Assembly: GCA_964020085.1 (NCBI GenBank)
Contig: OZ026598.1
Coordinates: 6,574,024 to 6,638,023 of the forward strand
DNA length: 64,000 bases
Reading direction: 5' to 3'
DNA from: Micromussa lordhowensis
Lineage: Eukaryota; Cnidaria; Anthozoa; Scleractinia; Lobophylliidae
The notes under the pieces were generated by a model. It did no database searches, was not told the DNA's origin, and saw only the letters and a program-made list of their open reading frames with translations. This document shows, piece after piece, positions 36,754 to 47,382 of the stretch (within the stretch, counting starts at the first letter, position 1; each line of letters opens with the position of its first letter). The position numbers and the translations under genes were made by a program.

Positions 36754-39375
36754 TGGTAGATATCTGTCAGCCATGTCAAACCGTAAACAGATAGCGTAGA
36801 ACGCACCTCTACTCTCATTTCCTTATTTCTTGACTTAGTAAAAGAAACTGTGATACCACTGTATAAATTAGCAAAAATAGAAATTTTAGACAGGTCGCCT
36901 TTTCAATGTTGTCAAAAACTTCCATTGCTTTCCTTCCATTCTAGTAACCTGGGAACAACTGCGATACTGACCTTCTCTGTACATTTTCAACACCTACATG
37001 TATCGATCGCTCGAGCTTAATATGTCGATCTGCTCTTTGATTTTGTATTTTGTGGATCGGATGTGTTTGCTAGCGAGCTCAGATTTATCGAATGAAGTAC
37101 AACACTCACTCAAGACTCGAATCCTCCGTCTGTATTTAACAGCTACCAATGCCGAGTATCCAACCCTTGCAAAACAAAAATGGCGGATCGCACAATAACG
37201 ATATGGCAGAAACCGTGACAAGAGCATTTCCTATTCTCCCTGTAATGCCACCCCATAATAAGGTTGTCTCAGAGTTTTGAAACGACTATTTACTCATTGG
37301 AGCTGTAAAATTCAGTAGCTGTTAATTCTTCCTCCGCGGAAAACATCTGTATTTCGCTACTTAACAAGTCCGCAAAAAATAACGGATATTTATTGATACA
37401 AAATCAAGCCAAAGTGATTATGAATTCGTTGACGAATTTCTGTAGTTTGATATCGAGGACTGCACGAAATAGAGAATTATGTCAAAAATATTGATTTCTG
37501 GCCAGACCTACATGAAACTTGTGGTTGCCATGGAAACTTCAAAAATCATGGACACAAAAATGAAAACAAAATTTTCGCGAAGGTTGAATTAGCAGGTACT
37601 GAACGTTTAAGCATCTTATAGTGGATCGCGTTTTAAAAACATGAAAAAAAAAAAAAAACTGGATGGGTGACATCTACCCTCCTTCCCCTCTTGCACGTCC
37701 GAGGGTTAATATTATGGTTCTCTAAGATGTACGATAGGCCTTGTTTCCAACTGTGTTCCATTGTTTCTTATAGACATTAAATAGTTACCTGATAGTTGAA
37801 CTTTTAATTATAATTTACCTATTTAACAACTTAACTGAAGCATTTACAAAAAAACAGAGTTTAACAGAGATAAATCAAATGAAGCAATGAAAAAATTGGC
37901 GTTTGATGCTATCTTTCACTGGTCATTTTATCCATTTAGCCCATTTACAAACAAAATCTCAAACGTAAAACAACTAAAAAGCAAAAAGGAATAAACAGCT
38001 TAATTTATTCTGAGCCAATTATTAAAGAAGAAGCGAAGAAGGAACTTGGAACTTCAAGCAAAGAACGACATTTTTGATGTTTTGATTTTTTTTAATTAAA
38101 CAGCTGAATGTGGTAAGCGCGTCGCTACGTCTTCCCGCGTGGTAAACGGTGAAGAAGCCACACCCAATTCATGGCCGTGGCAGATTTCTCTCCGCTACAG
38201 GGATAGGCCGTATCCTAATGCTTACGGCCACTTCTGTGGAGGATCACTTATTGAGAATGACTGGGTTTTGACAGCTGCTCATTGTGTGGGCCAGGACCTC
38301 GATCCTGCTGCATGGAAAGTAATTGTTGGTAAGTTTACCAGATGTCGTCGGATGAGCAGTTTTCTACTGTAATATCCTTTACATCCTTATAAGACCTCCC
38401 TTCACTTCCCCTACCTTCACATTCTCTGACTTCTTTGTCCTCACTTGGTTGCGTCCCTTCTTTCTTCCTTGTTTCCTTGCTTCTTAACTTCCCCCTCCTA
38501 TCCTCTCCCTCCCTCCGTTGCTTCCTTCTTTCCTCCCTGCCTTCTTTGGTTACTTTCACCTTTCCTCCTATGCTTCCGCTAGCTAGATCTCTCGCTGCTT
38601 TGCTCCTTTGTTTGCTTGCCTGCCTAGCTGCTTCACTGGTTCCGTATTTTCTTTCTTCATTGAAGTCCTTTCTCCCTTTTTTTATTACATCCACTCTTCC
38701 TTCCCGTAATCTTTTCTCGTTTCTTTCAATTCAGATGATTTTGTCATAATTCATTTTATTTATTCTGTTTCTAGGTGCTCATTACCGTCGGGGCTCTCCC
38801 ACCTAGGTTCAAGAAACAATCAACGTGACAAAAATTATTTTCCACAGTGGATTCAGCTGGAAAACAGCGAAAAACGACGTGACATTGCTAAAGCTTGCGA
38901 AGCCAATCACACCAAGTGACAAGGTCAACACAGTATGTCTTCCTAAAAGCAGCAGAGATCAGATATCGCCAGGAACAAACTGTTTTATCACTGGTAAAGT
39001 AGCAGAAAGATAATTCATGAACATATATGCCTCTTAGTCTTGCCCTTAGTTCGCCACTTAATTAGTTTGGAGCCCTTCTAACATGCGTGTGTTCTGATCT
39101 GTATAATTATTGTTCATCCGGACCTCGAGTACGGAGTGCTTCCGTTTCCAACTTTGGAAACGTTTCAAGCTTTTTAGTACCAGATTTCATTTCTTGTAAA
39201 GTGTTGTAATGCGACTGTGATGTGATCTTACGAAAAGATTGGCGTAGCTGGGTCCCATTTTGGTACTTATTGCCTCGCCATTGATTTAATTATAGTAATT
39301 GTCCGCAAATGAAAACAGTTGAGTGTTAATACTAGCTCAGCCAGGCGGAGCAGTGTTTCCGAGCTTGGTTACTTA

Positions 39376-39965
39376 ACAGTGCGTAAATAAAAAAAAATGT
39401 TTCAGGGCTAGAAGACCCTCGCCATTAGGGATGACGGTGTAAAGAGATGTAATGTCCATAGTGAAAATATGTTTTTCTTCGCCCAGGAAATTGAAATCGA
39501 GAAAAATTTGAAGCGCGTGTTGACTGTCTTTAACGTGTGACGGTAAAGTAAAGATCTGACGATAGGTGCCATAAATTTGTCTAAATAGCTGGAGATGAGT
39601 TCGGTAGGGCAACTACAGGCACAGACGATAGGTCGACCTGGGTTGTTAGGTTTGTGAATTTTAGGTAAAAAGTAAACACACGGGGTTCTAGGGGTGGTAA
39701 TGATGAGATAGGTAGCAGTAGCGGGTAATTGTTGTTTGACTATAAGTTGTTAGTAGTGTTCTTGACAATTGGTTGGTTATTGGAAGTGAGATCTTTATCG
39801 ACCTTAGCATAAAAAGAGGTGTCAGAAAGTTACTGCATCTAGCTTGAAGTCCGAAGGATTTTTCTCAGGAGCGACAATTGGCAAGTTTGAAATATGCACC
39901 TTCAATTTTAACATGCCATCTGCAGCATTGGTGGAAGATGTCGTCACGTCGCGGTCAGCATCAAA
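39376..39965 (-). pseudogene. Penelope-like reverse transcriptase remnant, intron 3 of F
   Basis: The minus strand reads HVKDSQHALQIFLDFNFLG followed by FTMDITSLYTVIPN, which matches the RT core of Penelope-like elements (the D of MDITSLY is the first catalytic Asp). Upstream sequence to about 39965 carries further PLE-like text with frameshifts and stops. The downstream half of RT and any GIY-YIG endonuclease are missing. Confidence 0.75.
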
Positions 39966-42544
39966 AAAAGAAACGCGTTGTGATAATCAGCAATAATTCC
40001 AATTGTGATTGAGGGCGAAGTTGCTCTTGTCGGTTTCTCTGAAACTTCTCGAATCTAAAGTCATTAAATCGATTGTTTTGTAAAGATTAACGTTTGGACT
40101 TATTTTGATTCCAAACTTTCAAGAGAACGTGACAGTGAACATTCCACAGAGTTTGAATGACTTGATAACCGTTTGACAGCTTTTAGTCAGGTGATCTTTC
40201 CTTCTATGGAGCCGGATACTTTGAAAGGTGACATTTGCATGACATTTTTACAGTTGTTCGATTTCGGCTATCTGCAAATAAAGCCATTTTCGATTTTTCA
40301 TGAATTTCTATTGCTTGGATTTGAAGCTCATTGCTCAACTTTATTTTAAGCCGTGAGTTTCTTTTTCGTCAAATAACGGCCATTTTAAGCCAAATACAAA
40401 CATAGTTAAACGTAATACTTCCCTTGTCAGTGTCACATACAAAATCAGCCCAGTTATCAGTAAATTGTTTTCAGCGTTTTCACAGCTAATTCTTAGCAAA
40501 TGTTTGAGATGTCAAACGTTCCATTATTTATCAGATGAAAGTTAAAATCCTCAGCTATTAGTTAAAAGCTCCATAGAAACCCTCATCCGCATTTGTGATT
40601 AATATCATTTATTTTTCAGGCTGGGGAAAAATGGTCGGCGGAGGGAATGCAGCGGATGTATTGCAACAAGCAATGCTTCCAGTGGCGGATGACAAGACAT
40701 GTCGTAAAAAAATGAAAGATATTAGAGCGGTCCTCAAAGGACCTATGTTGTGTGCTGGAGGTCAGGGCAAAGGAGGTTGTCAGGTGAAAAAATATCTATT
40801 TAATTCTTATCTGACAATCAAGTTTCTCAAAGTTATAGGAAACAATTGTTGCAAAATTCAGGACACAGGACACTGAAATTTAAACCCAAAACGGCAGTGT
40901 ATGTTTATTCAAGAGTTATAAGATGCGCTTAAAGCCTAATTTGTTTGAGTATTTGTTATTTTTAAATCTTTCAACCTTGAAATCGATTCCCTAAATAAAT
41001 TGCGCAGGGAACTGGGGCGAGTTTTCAATTTTAACCAATCGATAAACTAACACAACCACAAACAAGATCAAGTCGAGAGTTGTCTATTTAAGTTATGATT
41101 TCTGTGATACTCTTAAAAATGGGCAAACATTCGTGATTGCATGCCAGCTTCTCTCAAATGGTAGGTGAATGACGGGATTTAACAGTTGTCAGAAAACTGA
41201 TAAAAAGTTTTAAGAGTTTATATGGTTTTGGGGACGCTGTCTCAACATTAGAGATGTTTGTATGGATTTTGAACCATGTTTCAAGGTCTATAACCTGGTC
41301 TCTGTTCACCCTAAAAGTATCAAACTTAGGCGACTACTCTAAAAGTGTCAGTTTATCGATTAGTTAAAATTCGAAAATCTCCCCAGATCCCTGCGCAATT
41401 TTGGAATGGCCTATTGGCGACATGTTAAGCTCCCTATGCGAACAAGCGTTCGTGCCCTTTATCATGTCGGTCGGTCGGTCAGTTTTTTTGTCTGAACGTC
41501 CGTCCGTTGGTTCGTTCTGTATTTTCTTCGTTCACTTGTTCGTTTGTCCCTTCCTTCCTTCGTTCGCTCAATTCGTTTTGAGTAACTAATTTCTTTGTTT
41601 TACATTAAAATTATGGAATATTTTAACTCTTTAGGGAGATAGCGGTGGACCTCTTTCTTGTGAAGAAAATGGCAAGTGGGTTTTGCGAGGTGTAGTCAGT
41701 TGGGGACACTACAATTGTGAAACGGATTACTTCTCTGTGTTTGCTCGTGTCTCCAATTACCTGAAGTGGATAGAGACTAACAAGATGCCCTGATTGATGA
41801 AAGAATATATCAAAGGTATGTTTATAGAGCGTGCCCTTGACATGTCCCGGATGTCCAAATTACCTGCATGACTGATAGTTCAGCTAACAAGTGATCCATG
41901 GCGATTAAAAGCTACGACTTAAGTTTAGTAGAATATTGAGTAATTTTTAATTTCTTGACACTATAAAAATGACAAAATAGGCGCATAGGCGGATTTTCAG
42001 ATTCTCGTTTAATTATTATTCCAGAAAGTCAACAATTTCTGCTAAATTTGGCGTTTTTTGATATTCGTTTGGCCACTAAGAATTGACTCCGTGCTACGCC
42101 TGGCTCAAGTTTGAGTACACGAAATGCCCTCTTAAGTTATATGCACATTCACGCTTGGTTGAACGGTTTTTATGAAGTTAAAGCGGGGACTTGTATAAAT
42201 TTCACATCGACTAGTCAAAGCTGTATATGTTTGTTGAATATCTTTTACGTTTCTTCCCAGGTCTTCGGGCCAGAACTGTCTGAACATCTTGGTATATACA
42301 TGGACCTAGAAGACATCGAAAGGAAAAATAGCAGGGGAGACATAATTTGGGGAACTATAAATTATCTGACTAGAGAAAATAAAAAAAAAGAAAAGTTATC
42401 AACTCACATTGAATAAGCTGGGTTTATTGCCAACGATGCTGTCAGTTGTATTATTTCTATGTTGTTCATTTCGATATCTATTGCGCGGGGGTGCGGTATT
42501 AGCGCATGAGGGAATGAATGTGTGAGCACGAGTCCACTGCTTTA

Positions 42545-42953
42545 GGCGGGGGTGAACATGAATAGGCGTGAAATTTGAAGTGATATAAAAAAGGAAATTG
42601 TTAGGATTAAAATGGGTTGAAAACACTACCAGACAGTTGACCCCCGAAAAAGAGAGCCCCAGGCTGCTAGGGGACTGTTTGGTATTCGTCTACTAATTCT
42701 TCACTTCAAATTTCAATTTTCAAAATCCATCAAATGTTCAACATTTCATATTTTCCTCAATTTAACCTATCCTTTGAAAAAAAGTATCTCTTTCCCAAAA
42801 TGCCCAAAAATCACCCAAAAATTTACACAAAACCGCCAAAGAGTGGTTAATGAGATAAGCAGAGAGATTTAGTGTCGCTTGAAACGTGACCGAGATATTG
42901 GCAGAAAGGCCGTGTTAAGCGACCTCAAAACAGCTTTCACGTTTACCCCCGCC
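42545..42953. mobile_element. 409-bp Harbinger-type MITE downstream of F
   Basis: TIRs are GGCGGGGGTGAAC and GTTTACCCCCGCC, with TTA duplicated at 42542-42544 and 42954-42956. A 3-bp TTA duplication is typical of PIF/Harbinger. It occupies the same paralogous site as the D-flank MITE at 21127. Confidence 0.8.
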
Positions 42954-43258
42954 TTAAGTCATTATTTGCCAAGAGAGTGATACATCTTTATTTTCGAGGA
43001 GCTTAGAGGTCTTGCTGAAAAAAATTGCCCATTTCTATATTTTCGGAATTTTCACACCGATGTTAATTACACATTCTGCGAATTAATAATATCTGCAATT
43101 TTCTCTTTTTATCCAATTAACAAAAAGTGTGTCTTTACCATTTGCACCACTGCTTTTGAGATATGTTAAACAGTCAAAGTTGAGCCGAGAATTTGTAACT
43201 CGGTCGACATATTTCTGTACATGGGGTTCAGAGCCACCTTAATTTTTCGAAAATTTAA

Positions 43259-43540
43259 GGTGGCTCTGAAGCCTATGCACAGAATTTTTTTAAACTTTGC
43301 CAAAAGTTGCATCTAATCATGGCTATCAAAAGTTGTTAGCATAAAAAAATAAAGCTGCAATTAAGGGTGTTTTTAGGAGGTTAAACTGTTGCTATGGTAA
43401 CGTATTGTGCCACGAAAACGATACAACGTTTTCACCAATAATCGGGCAGTTTTTTGATACCATGATTGTAGCATCAAGTGATAAAGAATGTTGATAACGA
43501 CCCATCCAAATATAAGTGCTGGAAACTGTTTTGAGCCACC
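43259..43540. mobile_element. 282-bp TTAA-flanked element
   Basis: GGTGGCTC at the left and GAGCCACC at the right, with TTAA at 43255-43258 and 43541-43544. The left TTAA lies a few bases after another GAGCCACC-TTAA end (43231-43242), so a related element may end there. Consistent with a piggyBac- or Kolobok-derived MITE. Confidence 0.7.
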
Positions 43541-43544
43541 TTAA

Positions 43545-43987
43545 GGTGATTCCCGAGTTTTGCATTGCGCATTCCTACTGCGCACGAATTTTGCGTCATC
43601 AGCGCGCGCACATGAGCGCGCGCGCGTACAAAACATAAGAGATTTCCTTCAAACTAAGCTCCATAGCGAGATAAAAGCTAATTTCCTCTTAAACGAGCAC
43701 GGTGACCCCCACTTTTTAATTCAATGAGAACAATATCCGCAATAACTGAGAAAAAATTTGGCAGAAATCTATGGCTCCTTTTTTGGCAAATGAAATAAAT
43801 GCTACAGATAGAGACGTAACGGGCCCATTAAAGCAAGTCCAAATTATGTTTCCTTTAAAGGATAAAAATATCAGTTAATAATGCAGGGTATTTGAAGCCA
43901 TTTCTTCTGGGACGTAGATGAATAAGCAATCAAAGACAGTCGAATTCTGTGTGATATAACACGCCGCATTGAAAAGTAAAGGGGGCA

Positions 43988-44024
<37 letters not shown>

Positions 44025-44456
44025 TATTGCAAGATAATTTGGTTTTATCAACTGGGTTGATAATGTGAATTGTCCACCGTAAAGAGATTCGGAAGCTGAC
44101 GTTTCGAGCGTTAGCCCTTCGTCGGAGCGAATCCAAAGAGCGAATCCATTCGCTCCGACGAAGGGCTAACGCTCGAAACGTCAGCTTCCGAATCTCTTTA
44201 CGGTGGACAATTCACATTATCAACCCAGTTGATAAAACCAAATTATCTTGCATTGAAAAATAATCGAGCTTATTTGTTGCGCACTGCGAGATAACCAAAA
44301 GTCACCAAAATAACCATATTTGTCAGCATCGTGGCATGAAAACAAGCACGGTGAGCCCCTCTTTTTATTACGTTTTTAACGTCTCCTTGTACTGTAATGA
44401 CACCATACCAAGTTTCATCGGAAATCTATGGCGGGTTCTTTTACCCGGGAATCACC
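43545..44456. mobile_element. 912-bp TTAA-flanked element with nested Penelope-like palindrome
   Basis: TIRs start GGTGATTCCCG and end CGGGAATCACC, with TTAA on both sides (43541-43544, shared with the previous element, and 44457-44460). Contains the palindrome at 43977-44252. No transposase frame. Confidence 0.75.
43977..44252. mobile_element. Penelope-like terminal repeats in head-to-head palindrome
   Basis: Two arms of about 100 bp (about 44030-44130 and 44150-44252) are near-exact inverse copies carrying AATCTCTTTACGGTGG and GGGCTAACGCTCGAAACGTC. The latter resembles the CGAAAC-containing half of a hammerhead ribozyme; Penelope-like terminal repeats are known to encode such ribozymes. 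The left edge adds GGGGGCAAGTTTCTAAAG, a phrase also found at 59165 and 61530. Confidence 0.65.
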
Positions 44457-44461
44457 TTAAT

Positions 44462-45468
44462 TTGTTTCATGTTACAGAATTCCGGGCTAGGCGTCGGCAA
44501 CACTCTCTATCTTATTAATTACTTTTCTCGTGGATACTGTAACAAAAGTGGACGGAAAATGCCTCTGCTTTTCAAAGAATAAATATAGTATGCAGAAATA
44601 GATATTTAGAATTTCTTTCAAATCTAAATTTACTGCAGTAGGAGACGGACGACCCTTATGCGAGCCCAATGCTCAAGACATTATTTTCAAAGCCAGTGAC
44701 ACACTTTTATTTTCAGAGGGCTCTTTGTTTAAAGTGTGTGTCGAATGATATGCTCGTGTACAGTTTAAGAAGGGAAAGATTTATTGGAGATATGCTATCA
44801 TCTAAGAACTACCAGCCTCGTGCTAAAAGGAAAGTGACAACTTATCGTCGGCTGAACTAACAGCTATTACTAAGAGGAGCAATAAAGCGTTGTGACACCT
44901 GTCACCTGTCTACAAGCCCATGTGTCATACTCGTGTTCAAACTGACTCTGACATAGCGTCAACAACAGAAACTTGACATAGCAATGGAAAAGAAAATTGC
45001 AATGTTAAGTTACCCTTTTCCCAGAGGCTTTCTTCAATTGAAGTGCAAGAGATAGAAACCGAATTAAAAAACAGTTCCGGACATGGTTCCGTCACATTCC
45101 GGTGACTCTAACTTTAAGGGAGAAAGCTGATTGAGAAAAAAGTCGACACAAAAGATTCTTGAATGGCTTCATTCCCGCAATTGCAAATGGGTCTTTGCAG
45201 CTGATTAAATTCATTGTTGTAGTCATCAGTATTGCGTTGCGTGCGTTGGTTTTCGTGCGTTGAGTTACGTGTGTTATGCGTACATTCGGCTGGGCCGTTA
45301 CTTAGCTGCAAGTTTACATAAACATCATTTTAACTCTCTTATGCCTTAAAGAAACTCGTTTCACTGAACTGAGAAGTTCTATATCGTTTATAGGCTTTGC
45401 GAATCTATTGGAAGTTCTCGCCTATATGACATTTTGAAAACTGAAACGTGCTCATTTCACTTGAGTAA
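44462..45468 (+). repeat. About 1-kb direct duplication upstream of G, copy 1
   Basis: Starts TTGTTTCATGTTACAGAATT and runs to about 45468. It is repeated at 45864-46860 (offset 1402 bp at the left edge) with scattered substitutions and small indels. It is part of the family upstream segment, also recognisable before D and H. Confidence 0.85.
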
Positions 45469-45863
45469 CCCTAAACCCTAAATAAATCCAGGAGAAAAAG
45501 GCATTTATTTAAGAATGCAATGCGTGTGTACGCGGCTGAATTAATATGCAGCACGGGAGTTTCGGGCTTTCAGACTTTTAAACCCGTGTTTTGAATATTT
45601 AATAAATTGCGTTTACACGCTGAAATGTTAAGCTAGTGAGTAAATGACGTCATTTTCTCTAGATCCAGCCCTCTGATGTCCTATCGGTCAGTTTTGAACG
45701 TGAGTAATGGCGGACCGTCAAATCCAAAACTAAAGACTCAAAATAAACAGCCTTCGGATAAAACTCAAAGCTCAAAATTTTGCCAGTTGGGTGTTAAACG
45801 AACACGCTTTCAAAATCGGAAGAAAAAAAGGAAATGATTTTTTGATCATAGTACCACTTTAAG

Positions 45864-46860
45864 TTGTTTCATGTTACAGAATTCCGGGCTAGGCGTCGGC
45901 AACACTCTCTATCTTATTAATTACTTTTCTCGTGGATACTGTAACAAAAGTGGAAGGAAAATGCCTTTGCTTTTCAAAGAATAAATATAGTATGCAGAAA
46001 TAGATATTTAGAATTTCTTTCAAATCAAAATTTACTGCAGTAGGAGACGGACGACCCTTATGCGAGCCCAATGCTCAAGACATTACTTTCAAAGCGAGTG
46101 ACACATTTTGATTTTCAGAGGGCTCTATGTTTAAAGTGTGTGTCACATAATATACTCGTGTACAGTTTAAGAAGGGAAAGATTTATTGGAGATATGCTGT
46201 CATCTAAGAACTACCAGCCTCGTGCTAAAAGGAAAGTGACAACTTATCGTCGGCTGAACTAACAGCTATTACTAAAAGGAGCAATAAAACATTGTGACAC
46301 CTGTCACCTGTCTACAAGCCCATGTGTCATACTCGTGTTCAATCTGACTCTGACATAGCGTCAACAACAGAAACTTGACATAGCAATGGAAAAGAAAATT
46401 GCAATGTTAAGTTACCCTTTTCCCAGAGGCTTTCTTCAATTGAAGTGCAAGAGATAGAAACCGAATTAAAAAACAGTTCCGGACATGGTTCCGTCACATT
46501 CCGGTGACTCTAACTTTAAGGGAGAAAGCTGATTGAGAAATGTCTTCATTCCCGCAAATGGGTCTTTGCAGCTGATTAAATTCATTGTTCAGTCATCAGT
46601 ATTGCGTTGCGTGCGTTGGTTTTCGTGCGTTGAGTTACGTGTGTTACGCGTACATTCAGTTACCATGATGGGCCGTTTCTCAGCTGCAAGTTTACATCAA
46701 CATCATTTTAACTTTCTTATACCTTAAAGAAACTCAGTCGCCGGTTTCACTGAACTGAGAAGTTCTATATCGTTTATAGGCTTTGCGAATCTAGCGGATG
46801 TTCTCGCCTATATGACATTTTGAAAATTGAAACGTGCTGCAAATCACTTGAGTAAAAGCT
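45864..46860 (+). repeat. About 1-kb direct duplication upstream of G, copy 2
   Basis: Second copy of 44462-45468; it continues without interruption into the G promoter region. The 395 bp between the copies (45469-45863) is not duplicated and I could not identify it. Confidence 0.85.
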
Positions 46861-47320
46861 TAAACATGTTTATATATTTACAAACCAGAGGGCTCAATTT
46901 TGCATAGTGGAGTACTTTTAATTACACAATAGATACATTAAGCATCAATGTTTGTTATCTTGTTTTAGATCGTTTTTCATATTTCTCATTTCATCTCCAT
47001 TGATTTTAGCTTGTGAAGAACCAAATGTTGTCTTACCACAAGGGAAAGCAGTCAAAGAAAATGAAAAAAAGCCACTTTTTACAAAGCTGAATGGATCTAC
47101 TAATAAAATGCTCCATCTCTGACATTTCGTTCAAAGCGTGCGAGCCACTTTAGATCAGAAGAATACTTAAGTATCGAGTGACTCGTGTCAAACGGCAATT
47201 AAAAAACTGCAGTGACATTCTTTTGTTGTGACCGATAAAAATGTTAAGAGCATTTAAAACGTTAAGAGTCTTTTAGCAAGTTTGTTTGCTAATGTAAAAG
47301 AAAATCAATAAATCTAAGAC

Positions 47321-47327
47321 TATAAAT
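47321..47327 (+). promoter_or_regulatory. TATA box of protease G
   Basis: TATAAAT lies 62 bp upstream of the start codon, in the context GACTATAAATGACGAATACC shared with D and the 34695 exon. Confidence 0.65.
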
Positions 47328-47382
47328 GACGAATACCTCATTTAGTTGGGTGTAGTTTGAATGCTCTTTCACTCGACGCAAG

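Larger units (their letters stand above)
32939..41793 (+). pseudogene. Protease F: S1A serine protease copy with a nonsense codon in exon 3
   Basis: Exons by homology: 32939-32999, 38104-38328, 38775-38993, 40620-40783, 41635-41793. Splice sites, phases, catalytic His, Asp and Ser, all cysteines and the GGCQ end of exon 4 are intact. However, codon 38804-38806 is TAG where all other copies have TCG (Ser in SPTSVQET), truncating the protein soon after the His exon and before Asp and Ser. Skipping exon 3 would keep frame but remove the catalytic Asp. The single lesion suggests a very recent pseudogene, a segregating null allele or a base error. The exon 1 assignment is uncertain because a second, frameshifted exon 1 (34695-34759) lies closer. 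A UTR donor follows 41815, the UTR exon starts at 42261, and there is only an AATAAG signal near 42411. Confidence 0.85.

Noticed and set aside
45467..45482. CCCTAAACCCTAAA telomere-like motif
   Set aside because: Only two units, interstitial, with no continuing array.
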